In this document: positions 9,652 to 19,360 of the stretch, piece by piece | Position numbering within the stretch: the stretch's first letter is position 1 | Layout of the letters: each line of letters starts with the position of its first letter | Source: Poindextera sp963719975 | GTDB taxonomy: Bacteria; Pseudomonadota; Alphaproteobacteria; Caulobacterales; Caulobacteraceae | Reading direction: 5' to 3' | DNA: 64,000 nt | Assembly: GCA_963719975.1 (NCBI GenBank) | Contig: CAVRED010000012.1 | Location: 151,449-215,448 of the forward strand | The notes under the pieces: generated by a model | What the model was told of the DNA's origin: nothing | The model's database searches: none | What the model saw: only the letters and a program-made list of their open reading frames with translations | Position numbers and translations under genes: made by a program

Positions 9652-10674
9652 ATGAAGTACGTACGCATGGGATCGACAGGCACGCAGGTCTCCAGACTCT
9701 GCCTGGGCTGCATGAGCTTCGGCGGCATGGCCGACTGGATGCTGAACGAGGACCAGAGCGGGCCGATCGTGCAGAAAGCGGTCGAGGCGGGGATCAACTT
9801 CTTCGACACCGCGGACATCTACTCCCGCGGCGAGAGCGAGGAGATCCTCGGGCGGGCGCTGAAGGACCTGAAGGTCCGCCGCGACGAAAGCGTGATCGCG
9901 ACCAAGGTGTTCAATCCGATGGGCCGCGGCCCCAACCGCGGCGGCCTTTCGCGCAAGCACATCCTGCAGTCGATCGACGCCAGCCTGACCCGGCTCGGCG
10001 TCGACTACGTCGACCTCTACCAGATCCACCGCTTCGACTATCAGACCCCGCTCGAGGAGACGATCGAGGCGCTGGACGACGTCGTGAAGTCGGGCAAGGC
10101 GCTCTACATCGGCGCGAGCTCGATGTTCGCCTATCAGTTCTCCAAGTACCTGCATCGCGCCGACGAGCTGGGCCGCACGCGGTTCTCGATGATGCAGAAC
10201 CACTACAACCTGCTCTACCGCGAGGAGGAGCGGGAGATGAACCCGCTGTGCATCGCGGAGGGCGTCGGCCTGATCCCCTGGAGCCCGCTCGCCGGCGGCG
10301 TGCTGGCCGGCAGCCGCGAGGCGGGCACGACCCGCTCGCAGTCGGCGATGGGCCGCGACCGCTACAACCGCCCGGCCGACCAGGCCGTGCTCGCCGCGCT
10401 CAAGTCGGTCGCGGCCCGACGCGGCGAGGCTCCGGCGCAGGTGGCGATCGCCTGGCTGCTGTCCAAGCCTGCGGTCACCGCGCCGATCGTCGGCGCGACA
10501 AGGGCCGAGCAGCTCGACGAGCCGCTGAAGGCGATCGACAACCCCTTGAGCGACGCCGACGTCGCCGAGCTCGAAGGATCCTACGAGCCGCAGGCGGTGA
10601 TCGGCGCGCTCGGACCGAACGACATTCCGATGCGCGAGATCCGCGCCGCCTCGCAGCCGCGCGTCGCGGCTTGA
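9652..10674 (+). CDS. Aldo/keto reductase
   Basis: A 340-residue NADPH-dependent TIM-barrel oxidoreductase. The catalytic tetrad is visible: Asp and Tyr in FFDTADIYSRG, Lys in VIATKVFN, and His in YQIHRFD. The C-terminal cofactor region (APIVGATRAEQLDEPL) is intact. The start is ATG 9652, preceded by GGAGGC at 9641-9646. It is the first gene of a three-gene run with the MBL hydrolase (10 nt downstream) and an SDR (10 nt further on), probably a catabolic or detoxification operon acting on carbonyl compounds. Confidence 0.92.
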   Translation: MKYVRMGSTGTQVSRLCLGCMSFGGMADWMLNEDQSGPIVQKAVEAGINFFDTADIYSRGESEEILGRALKDLKVRRDESVIATKVFNPMGRGPNRGGLSRKHILQSIDASLTRLGVDYVDLYQIHRFDYQTPLEETIEALDDVVKSGKALYIGASSMFAYQFSKYLHRADELGRTRFSMMQNHYNLLYREEEREMNPLCIAEGVGLIPWSPLAGGVLAGSREAGTTRSQSAMGRDRYNRPADQAVLAALKSVAARRGEAPAQVAIAWLLSKPAVTAPIVGATRAEQLDEPLKAIDNPLSDADVAELEGSYEPQAVIGALGPNDIPMREIRAASQPRVAA

Positions 10675-10684
10675 GCGAGCGGTC

Positions 10685-11518
10685 GTGGACGTCATCCTCC
10701 TGGGTACGGGCTCGCCCGTGCCCAGCCCCGATCGCGCTGGCCCCGCGACGCTGGTGCGCGCCGGCGCCGTCAACCTTCTGTTCGACTGCGGACGCGGGGT
10801 GATCATGCGGCTGGCCGGCGCCGCCGTGCCGCCGCCGGCGCTCACCGCCGTGCTCCTGACCCACATGCACTCCGACCACGTCACCGACCTGAACGACGTG
10901 ATCACGACCCGGTGGGTGATGTCTCCGCTTCCCCTGCCGCTCCAGGTGTTCGGGCCGGTCGGCGCCAGGGCGCTGGTAGACGCGACGCTCGCGATGCTGA
11001 GCTTCGATGTGACGTACCGCATCGCCCATCACGCCGACCTCAACGAGCCTCCCAAGGTCGAGGTCACCGAGCTTGAGCCCGGCGATACGTTCGCGCTGGG
11101 CGACGTCATGGTCACGGCGCAGGCGACCGACCACGCGCCCGTCGCGCCGACGCTCGGCTATCGGATCGAGCATGCGGGCGTCGTCGCCGCCATCGCGGGC
11201 GACACCGTGCCCTGCCCGGGCCTCGATGCGCTCTGCGCCGACGCGGATATCTACGTGCAGACCGTGATCCGGGAGGATCTCGTGCGCATGGTCCCGAACC
11301 AGCGCTTCAAGGATATCCTCGACTATCATTCGACGCTCGCCCAGGCCGGCGAGACGGCCAACCGCAACCGCGTGAAGACCTTGATGCTCACCCACTATGT
11401 GCCGACGATGCCGAAGGGGCGGGAGGCCGAGTGGCGCGCGCTGGCCGCCGCCCGCTTCGACGGCGAAATCGTGCTGGGCGACGACCTGACCTCGGTCAGC
11501 GCGCCCGCGAAAGGATAG
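10685..11518 (+). CDS. MBL-fold metallo-hydrolase, ribonuclease-Z-like
   Basis: 277 residues starting with GTG at 10685. The metallo-beta-lactamase metal motif HMHSDHVTDLND and the preceding NLLFDCGRGV are clear. Later metal ligands sit in AIAGDTVPC and LMLTHYVP. The overall layout is that of the RNase Z/ElaC subgroup used as small-molecule hydrolases, without the RNase Z exosite. It is 10 nt after the aldo/keto reductase and 10 nt before the SDR, hence co-transcribed with them. Confidence 0.87.
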   Translation: MDVILLGTGSPVPSPDRAGPATLVRAGAVNLLFDCGRGVIMRLAGAAVPPPALTAVLLTHMHSDHVTDLNDVITTRWVMSPLPLPLQVFGPVGARALVDATLAMLSFDVTYRIAHHADLNEPPKVEVTELEPGDTFALGDVMVTAQATDHAPVAPTLGYRIEHAGVVAAIAGDTVPCPGLDALCADADIYVQTVIREDLVRMVPNQRFKDILDYHSTLAQAGETANRNRVKTLMLTHYVPTMPKGREAEWRALAAARFDGEIVLGDDLTSVSAPAKG

Positions 11519-11528
11519 ATAGAGAGCG

Positions 11529-12269
<741 letters not shown>

Positions 12270-12330
12270 AGTTCCTGGCCGCGTGGCCCCGGGGGGCTGA
12301 TCTGAACTGCAAGCTGATCGGAGAACCGTG

Positions 12331-12888
12331 ATGAAGTGGGGCGTGAATCTGCTAGTCGGCCTGGCCGCCGCGCTGCTCGTCGGCGCTAGCCTGGGCCCGG
12401 CGCCGGTGAACGAGTTGCCTGCCCAGTTCGTCCAACGGGTCTTCGCGATCTACCGCAGCGACAGCCCGTGGTGGCAGAACTGGTCGACCCCCGCCGAGAA
12501 AGCGGCCGACGCCGCCTACACCAAACGGGTCTACGCCACGTTCTACGACCCAGGCTTCGTCAAGGTGATGAACGACAACGACACGCTGGCCAGCGCCAAG
12601 GGCGCCGGGGAAGATCTCGACTACGACCCGGTCTGCCAGTGCCAGGACTTCGGGGGCGTCTATCGCTACATCTCGGGAGCGCAGAACGGCGCCTTCTTCG
12701 ATGCCAAGGTCACGGACAACGCCGCCGAGCAGTCGCCATGGACGCTGGTGCTCGTAAGAACGGCGACCGGCTGGCGCATCTGGGACGTCGTCGACTCCAC
12801 CGGCAGCCTGCGCACGCGGCTGGCGAAGCACAACGCGTGTCTGCGCGTCGCCAAGACGGAGAAGCAGGCGGCCGCCTGCGTCAGCTAG
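12331..12888 (+). CDS. Secreted protein of unknown function (DUF3828-like)
   Basis: About 185 residues with an N-terminal signal peptide (WGVNLLVGLAAALLVGASLG). The mature part has the stretch LDYDPVCQCQD and, near the end, WTLVLVRTATGWRIWDVVD. This pattern resembles periplasmic DUF3828 domains, which have NTF2-like folds, but the match is from memory and weak. Four cysteines (the CQC pair, then one each in the ACLR and AACVS segments) could form disulfides. ATG 12331 has GGAG about 8 nt upstream; GTG 12328 is the alternative. Confidence 0.6.
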   Translation: MKWGVNLLVGLAAALLVGASLGPAPVNELPAQFVQRVFAIYRSDSPWWQNWSTPAEKAADAAYTKRVYATFYDPGFVKVMNDNDTLASAKGAGEDLDYDPVCQCQDFGGVYRYISGAQNGAFFDAKVTDNAAEQSPWTLVLVRTATGWRIWDVVDSTGSLRTRLAKHNACLRVAKTEKQAAACVS

Positions 12889-12977
12889 AGCGCCGATCAC
12901 GAAGCGCGGATTCACCACGCCCTTCAACGGGCCACTAACCTCGCGGTCGCGAAGGTGCGGCCGGAAGGGGACGCGGC

Positions 12978-13187
12978 TTGTCGTCGGCGAAGCAGGAGCT
13001 CGAGGCGCTCTGGCGCGCGGTGTTCGGCGAACCCCCGTCGATCGAAGCCGACGCGTCGATGTTGAGCGAGATCCTTGTGCGCCACCTGCCGCCCGCGCCA
13101 CCGTACATCGACGGTAAGGAGGCGCCCACGAGCCCCCGCTCCCGCCAGGATGACGACCCGGGCGAACCCGACCCGAAGAAGCCCTGA
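12978..13187 (+). CDS. Small conserved-looking protein, unknown function
   Basis: 69 residues from TTG 12978, preceded by the purine-rich GGAAGGGG. The first 45 residues form an amphipathic pattern (KQELEALWRAVFGEPPSIEA, then LVRHLPPAPPY). The tail is charged and Pro-rich (DDDPGEPDPKKP). Codon use matches the neighbours. I do not recognise a named family; similar short proteins occur in Caulobacteraceae as far as I recall. Confidence 0.5.
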   Translation: MSSAKQELEALWRAVFGEPPSIEADASMLSEILVRHLPPAPPYIDGKEAPTSPRSRQDDDPGEPDPKKP

Positions 13188-13272
13188 CCACCGACCCCGG
13201 GGGTCCCACTCGACGGACCGGCCGCGCCCGCCTACTCCGTGCTTTCGGCGTTCTCTGAAGGACGAGGAAGAC

Positions 13273-16200
13273 ATGGGTCCGGCCAGCGAAACCACATGCG
13301 TCTGCGGCCTCGAGGTCGAGTGCCTCGACGCGCCGATGGGACTGGAAACCATGCGCCCCCGGCTGTCGTGGCGACTGGAGTTGCCGCGGCGCGGGGCCGG
13401 GCAGTCGGCCTATCGCGTCCGGGTCGGGACGAGCGAAGCCGCTGTCGCCGGCGGTGGCGCCGACCTCTGGGATTCAGGCCGGGTCGAGTTCCGACCGGTC
13501 GTTCGACGTTGCCTATGCCGGCCCGCCGCTCGCCTCCCGACAGCGGTGCTGGTGGACGGTCGAGGTGTGGGACGAAGCCGGCGAGCCGCTGGGCGCCCCG
13601 TCGCCAAGCCGGTGGGAGATGGGGCTGCTCCGGCCGGATGATTGGCGCGCAAAGTGGCTGGCCGTCGAGGGGGAGGAGGAGCGCGAGGACCGCCTCGCGC
13701 GGCTGAACTGGATCTGGGGCGATCCGGCCGACGCTGAGCCGCCACGACGGTTCCGCCACCGATTCGAGCTCCAAGAAGCCGCCGAAGAGGCGCTGCTCTA
13801 TGTCGCGGGCCGCGACCGGTTGCTCAGCGCGCACATCGACGGCGACGCGATCACGCTGCCAGCTTGGGAGCGCAACGCGTTCGGCCGCGCTGGCGCGGCG
13901 GAGATTGGGCTCGGTCCCTTGTCCGCCGGGCCGCACACGCTCGCCGCCGAGGTTCGGCTGTCGCGCAACGCCACCCGTCTGCCGCCTGGCCGCGGCGGCT
14001 TCGCCGCGCTGCTCAAGCTGCGGCATGCAGGCGGCGGACTGACGCGCCTGACCACCGGCCCCCACTGGCGCACGAGCCTGGATCCAACCGAGGACTGGGC
14101 CCATCCGGGCTTCGACGATACGGACTGGGCCCAGGCGCGCCCCGCAGCGATCGACGGCGGCCAGCCCTGGCCGCCAACCGCCGCGCGGTTGCTCCGCCGC
14201 GACTTTGTGCTCGACCGGCCGATCGCGAACGCCCGCCTCTACATCACAGCGCTGGGCGCCTACGAGGCGTTCATCAACGGCGAGCGCGTGGGTGACGACC
14301 GGCTCGCGCCGGAGAGCACGGATTTCCGCAAACGCGTGCTCTATCGCGTGCACGACGTCACCCCGCTGTTGCGCCAGGGCCCAAACGCCCTTGCCGCCCA
14401 CGTCGGGGACGGCTGGTACGCGAGCGTCATCGCCCCCGGCGGGCGCTACGCCTTCGGGCCGCCGCCGCGGCGGCTTCTGGCCCAGCTGGAGGTCGCTTTC
14501 GCGGACGGTTCGGCTACGACGGTGGCCACGGACGGGGCCTGGCGCATCGGCGCTTCGCCGGTGCTCGCGTCTGAGATCTATGACGGCGAGGTGCGCGATG
14601 GGCGGGTGGAGCGGCCGGGGTGGAATGCGCCAGGGTTCGACGCCTCGGCATGGCCTGCTGCGCGTCTGGTCGAAGCGCCGGCGGGCGTGCTGGCGGCCGA
14701 GACGGCGCCGCCGATCCGGGCGGTGCTGACCCTGAAGCCGAGGGCGATCAGCGAGCCCCGGCCCGGCGTCTACGTCTTCGACTTCGGGCAGAACTTCGCC
14801 GGCGTCTGCCGCCTGCACGTCAAAGGCCCCGCTGGCCACCGCGTCGAGCTCCGCTTCGCCGAGGTCCTGAAGGAGAGCGGAGAGGTCGATCAGGCCAACC
14901 TGCGCGCCGCCAAGGCCCGCGACATCTTCATCCTCAGCGGCGATTCCGCCGGCGAGACGTTCGAACCCAGCTTCACCTACCACGGCTTCCGCTATGTCGA
15001 GGTCGAGGGCTTTCCTGGCGCGCCTGGCCTGGACGCGCTCGAAGGCGTCGTGCTGCACTCGGACCTGCCGGTCGTCGGCGGGCTCAGTATCGAGAACCCC
15101 GTGATCCAGCGGCTTTGGCAGAACAGCCTCTGGAGCCAGCGCTCGAACTTCACCGGCATCCCGACCGACTGTCCGCAGCGCGACGAGCGCCTCGGCTGGA
15201 CCGGCGACGCCTGCGTGTTCTGGGATGCGGCCGCCTTCAACATGGACGTCTACGCGTTCACGGCGCGCTTCACCGACGACATGCGCGACGCGCAGACCGC
15301 TGCCGGAGCTTTCTCCGACTACGCGCCGGCAGCGGCTCGGGCAGGCGATGAGCCGGCGCCAGGCTGGGCCGACGCCGGGGTCGTGCTGCCGTGGACCGCT
15401 TGGATGCGCTCGGGGAATACCTCGATCATCGAGCGGAACTGGGAGGCGATCGTTCGCTACCTCGACTACCTCGAGGCCGCCAACCCGGACCACCTGTGGC
15501 GAAACAAGCGCGGGCTGGACTTCGGCGACTGGCTGGCGCTGGACGCCAAACAGCCCGGCGATCCGACCACGCCCAAGGACCTGATCGGTTCGGCTTGGTG
15601 GGCGCGTTGCGCCGGTCTGGCGGCGGAGATGGCGCAAGCGATCGGCCGCTCGGGCGACGCCGAGCGGTTCGCGGCGATGCGCACCGCGATCGTCCAGGCG
15701 TTCCAGGCCGCTTACGTGCGCGCCGACGGCGGCGTCGGCAACGACAGCCAGACCGGCTACATCCTCGCGCTGCAGTTCGGCCTCGCCCCCGAGCCGCTGC
15801 GCGAGGCGGCGCTCGAGCGGCTGGTGGCCGATATCGACCGGCGCGGCGGGGTCCTCTCGACAGGCTTCCTCGGCACGCCGTTCAGCCTGGACGTGCTGGC
15901 CGACGCCGGCCGCTCGGACCTGGTCTACGATCTCTTGCTGCGCACCGAATTCCCATCCTGGGGCTACATGGTCGCCAAGGGGGCGACGACGATCTGGGAA
16001 CGCTGGAACGGCGACACCGGCGACATCGCCATGAACTCCTTCAACCACTATGCCCTCGGGGGCGTCACGGGCTTCCTCTTCCGCCGGATCGCCGGCATCG
16101 CGCCCGAGGCGCCGGGCTTCAAAGAGATCGCCATTCGTCCGGTCCTCGACCCGAGGGTCAGGCGCGGCGGCGGCGCGTTCCGCTCGGTGCTTGGGACGAT

Positions 16201-16408
16201 CTCGACAGACTGGATCCAGCACGACGACGGCGGCGTTCGCCTGGCGGCTCTCATCCCGCCGAACGCCCGCGCCCGCGTCCACCTCCCGGCGCGACCCGAC
16301 CAATCGGTCCGAGACGATGGCGGCGAGCCCTTGGCCGAGTTGGCGCGCACGCCCGAGGCGGTCATCGTCGAGGTCGGATCCGGCCGTCACGCCTTCCAGG
16401 TTGGCTAG
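13273..16408 (+). CDS. GH78 alpha-L-rhamnosidase (one frameshift near the N-terminus)
   Basis: Inverting glycosidase that removes terminal alpha-L-rhamnose from plant glycosides or pectin. From ATG 13273 the first domain reads ECLDAPMGLETMRPRLSWRL and ADLWDSGRV. The frame then breaks at about 13485-13495 and continues as SFDVAYAGPPLASRQRCWW to the stop at 16408, about 1,045 residues in all. The catalytic (alpha/alpha)6-barrel contains TDCPQRDERLGWTGDA, with the general acid in the DER segment, and GATTIWERWNGD, with the second catalytic Glu. No signal peptide is seen. The TonB receptor 29 kb downstream is not obviously linked. The single break at the N-terminus is probably a consensus error, since the rest is intact. 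Confidence 0.88.
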
Positions 16409-16646
16409 TCCGCAGAGGAGGCTCGCGGTGGTTTGCCCGCGAGCGCGAGCGACCGGAGGCAGGAATCACGCCTATCTCAGCGTGTATTTGTACTCAACAG
16501 TTCCCCGTAAAGGGGCGCGTCTCATCGGCGGTAATGTCAGGAACTGCAGTCTCCTCCACGACCGTGATCTTGCTCAAACATTGTTAAACCGTCGGGTGTA
16601 CGCCTGTCTCCGGTCTCGAAATCTGAGACGATTAGCGGAGCCAACC

Positions 16647-17075
16647 ATGCAGCGCGCCTTGGCATCCCAGGATGATGACCCGGCCGATCGGTCGATACTC
16701 AGCATGGACTTCAGCGACGCGGCCGCAGGCGCCGACGCCCCGTTCCAGCTTTCCGAGAAGGACAAGCGGAGCGCCCCGCGCCGTCGGGTGTTGCTCAGCG
16801 CGATCGTGGTGAACCGTGAATTCAACTCCATCTTTCCATGCCAGGTGCGCGACGTCTCCGAGACCGGCGCGCGACTTGCCATTCCCGACGCCTTTCTGGT
16901 GCCAGCGGGTTTCTGGCTGATCGCCGTCAGCTCTTGCCTGGCCTACGACGCCAAACTCGTCTGGCGTCGCTATCCGCACGCCGGCATCTCGCTCGGTGAA
17001 CCGATCGATCTTGACGAGCCCAACACGCGTCTCGCCACCCGTTTGCGCCGGATCTGGGTCAGCGCCAGAAGCTGA
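16647..17075 (+). CDS. PilZ-domain protein
   Basis: 142 residues. The PilZ c-di-GMP-binding signature is present in both parts: RxxxR (RSAPR) and DxSxxG (DVSETG). Around these lie the beta-barrel strands VLLSAIVVN, ARLAIP and GFWLIAV. The first ~45 residues are polar and probably disordered. The start at ATG 16647 has GGAG 7 nt upstream. The single-domain architecture suggests a c-di-GMP effector or adaptor, for example in motility or envelope control. The 238 bp before it hold no gene I can support. Confidence 0.85.
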   Translation: MQRALASQDDDPADRSILSMDFSDAAAGADAPFQLSEKDKRSAPRRRVLLSAIVVNREFNSIFPCQVRDVSETGARLAIPDAFLVPAGFWLIAVSSCLAYDAKLVWRRYPHAGISLGEPIDLDEPNTRLATRLRRIWVSARS

Positions 17076-17185
17076 CGCCGGTCGCAGTTCGATCGCACAA
17101 GGGCGCGGCCGGTCCAAGATCGTTGATCTCGTGTCGCGTCTTGGCGGCCGATCGACGATAACGCCGCCGATGCAGGCCCTCGACC

Positions 17186-18796
17186 ATGCCCCGGCCGCTT
17201 GACGCGGTGATCATCGGCGCGGGCCACAATGGCCTTGTCTGCGCCTTCTACCTGGCGCGGGCGGGGCTGGCGGTGCGCGTGCTCGAGCGCCGAGCCGTCG
17301 TCGGCGGCGCCGCGGTGACCGAGGAATTCCACCCCGGATTCCGCAATTCGACCGCCAGCTACACGGTCAGCCTGCTCAATGCGAAGGTCATCGCCGACAT
17401 GCGGCTCTACGAGCGCGGCCTGCGCATCGTCGAGCGGCCTATCGCCAACATGCTGCCGCAGCCCGATGGCGGCTACCTGAAGGTCGGCGGCGGCCTTGCG
17501 CGGACCCAGGCCGAGTTCGCCCGGTTCTCCGCCCGCGATGCCGCCGCTCTGCCTGCCTACGAGGCCGCCCTCGATGGCGTGGCCGACGTGCTGCGCGACC
17601 TGGCGCTGAAGACGCCGCCGAACGCTGGCGGCGGGTTGCGCTCGCTGATGCGCGCGGCGGCGCAGGGGCGCTCGCTCGCCACCCTGCCGATGGAGCGCCA
17701 ACGCGACGTGGTCGACCTCTTCGCCAAGAGCGCGCGCGCCTTCCTCGACGGTTGGTTCGAGAGCGAAGCCATCAAGGCGGCGTTCGGCTTCGATGCGGTG
17801 GTCGGCAACTACGCCAGCCCCGACACGCCGGGCTCGGCCTATGTGCTGCTGCACCACGTGTTCGGCGAGGTGAACGGCAAGAAGGGCGCATGGGGCCATG
17901 CGATCGGCGGCATGGGCGCGATCACCGAGGCCATGGCGGAGGCCTGCGTCGAAGCTGACGCCCAGATCACGCTGGAGGCGCCGGTCGCGCAAGTGATGGT
18001 CGAGCGCGGCGCGGCCGTCGGCGTCAAGCTGGAGTCGGGCGAGGAGATCGCCGCGGCCCGTGTCGTCGCCAACGTCGGCCCGCGCGTCCTCTACGAACAG
18101 CTGATCGACCCGGCCGATCTCGAGCCCGATTTCCGGCGACGGATGAAGGGCTATCGGACGGGTTCCGGCACGTTCCGCATGAACGTCGCGCTCTCCGAGC
18201 TGCCCGACTTCACCTGCCTGCCCGGCAAGGCGGCGGCGGAACATCACATGAGTGGGATCATTATCGCGCCGACCCTCGACTACATGGACCGGGCGTTCGC
18301 CGACGCGCGTCAGTTCGGCTGGTCGAAGGCGCCGATCGTCGAGATGCTGATCCCCTCGACGGTTGACGACAGCCTGGCGCCGCCCGGCGCCCACGTGGCC
18401 AGCCTGTTCTGCCAGCAGTTCGCGCCCATCCTCCCCGACGGCGCAAGCTGGGATGACTCCCGGGAGGCGGCGGCCGACCTCATCGTCGAGACGGTCGACG
18501 CCTGTGCGCCCAACTTCAAAGCCTCGATCCTTGGGCGGATGATCCTCACGCCGCTCGATCTCGAGCGCCGCTTCGGCCTGGCCGGCGGCGACATCTTCCA
18601 CGGCGCGCTGTCGCTGGATCAGCTGTGGGCGGCGCGGCCGATCCTCGGCCATGGCGACTATCGCGGCCCTCTGAAGGGCCTCTACATGTGCGGATCAGGA
18701 ACCCATCCCGGCGGCGGCGTCACCGGCGCCCCAGGCCACAACGCCGCCCGCGAGATTCTCGCTGACCGCAGCGCGCTGGGACGCCTGTTGGCTTAG
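17186..18796 (+). CDS. FAD-dependent oxidoreductase, PYROXD2/phytoene-desaturase-like
   Basis: 536 residues. The N-terminal Rossmann motif is IIGAGHNGLVCAFYLARAGL, followed by an acidic end (VLE) binding the FAD ribose. GGAAVTEEFHPGFRNS is the substrate-side motif seen in the phytoene dehydrogenase superfamily, and the C-terminal FAD motif is YMCGSGTHPGGGVTGAPGHN. Overall it matches the PYROXD2-type branch rather than carotenoid desaturases, and no crt genes are nearby. The substrate is unknown. Confidence 0.88.
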   Translation: MPRPLDAVIIGAGHNGLVCAFYLARAGLAVRVLERRAVVGGAAVTEEFHPGFRNSTASYTVSLLNAKVIADMRLYERGLRIVERPIANMLPQPDGGYLKVGGGLARTQAEFARFSARDAAALPAYEAALDGVADVLRDLALKTPPNAGGGLRSLMRAAAQGRSLATLPMERQRDVVDLFAKSARAFLDGWFESEAIKAAFGFDAVVGNYASPDTPGSAYVLLHHVFGEVNGKKGAWGHAIGGMGAITEAMAEACVEADAQITLEAPVAQVMVERGAAVGVKLESGEEIAAARVVANVGPRVLYEQLIDPADLEPDFRRRMKGYRTGSGTFRMNVALSELPDFTCLPGKAAAEHHMSGIIIAPTLDYMDRAFADARQFGWSKAPIVEMLIPSTVDDSLAPPGAHVASLFCQQFAPILPDGASWDDSREAAADLIVETVDACAPNFKASILGRMILTPLDLERRFGLAGGDIFHGALSLDQLWAARPILGHGDYRGPLKGLYMCGSGTHPGGGVTGAPGHNAAREILADRSALGRLLA

Positions 18797-18867
18797 GGCT
18801 CCGTCCGCTTGCCAGATGCGAGGCGATGGCGTCTCCTGCTGCGGTTGGGACACGACAGGAGGGGGTG

Positions 18868-19320
18868 GTGTCGGCAAACGGCTTTCGCATTGTCGCGTTG
18901 AACGGGCTCGCCATTCTCGCGGTCGGAATAATGGTCGGGTTCCCGGTCGTCCTCGCGGTCGGGCGCGAGTTCTACCACTACCCGCAGCCAATCAACCTGC
19001 CGGGCAGCTTCCAGGCCTGGCTGTCCGCGCACGTCGTGTGCCTCATGAACGGCCTCGTGGTCATCGCGGTCGCCCAGGTGACGCGGCTCAAACCCATGAC
19101 CCCGCGCGCCGAGCGTCCCGTGATCCTGGCTTTGCTCGTCGCCGGCTGGGGGAACACAATCGGCTCGGTCGTCGCGATCCTGTTTGGGGTGATCGGCGTC
19201 GAGCTCGATTGGAATGTCGCCAACGACGTCATCGTTGTCATGTTCGGGTTTGCGGCCCTCGGCATCATCTATGCGGTGGGCGCCTCGATCGCCCACCTCT
19301 GGCGCCCCATCGAACCCTGA
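18868..19320 (+). CDS. Four-helix membrane protein resembling styrene-oxide isomerase
   Basis: About 150 residues with four hydrophobic segments: ALNGLAILAVGIMVGFPVVL, then AHVVCLMNGLVVIAVAQV, ILALLVAGWGNTIGSVVAIL and a last helix before LWRPIEP. The second helix carries His-x5-Asn (H..MN), the same spacing as His58 and Asn64 of StyC styrene-oxide isomerase (residue numbers from memory). GWGN aligns with StyC GWAN, but the Asp before it is replaced by Ala. I start at GTG 18868, which has AGGAGG 5 nt upstream; ATG 18826 lacks a ribosome site. It is therefore a StyC-like fold, with an unproven activity. Confidence 0.6.
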   Translation: MSANGFRIVALNGLAILAVGIMVGFPVVLAVGREFYHYPQPINLPGSFQAWLSAHVVCLMNGLVVIAVAQVTRLKPMTPRAERPVILALLVAGWGNTIGSVVAILFGVIGVELDWNVANDVIVVMFGFAALGIIYAVGASIAHLWRPIEP

Positions 19321-19360
19321 CCCCGGCGGCTCCGGCGACAACGCCGCGGCGAGCTTGGAC

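Noticed and set aside
13232..16390. Very long antisense reading frame (over 1,000 codons) opposite the rhamnosidase gene
   Set aside because: It is Arg/Ala/Asp-rich with no recognisable domain and mirrors the GH78 frame; such shadows are expected in ~70% GC DNA.
16970..18652. Long minus-strand frame opposite the flavoprotein
   Set aside because: It shows composition typical of antisense GC-rich frames; the FAD protein explains the region.
17186..18796. Carotenoid phytoene desaturase (crtI)
   Set aside because: The PYROXD2-type layout fits better and no other carotenoid gene is present.
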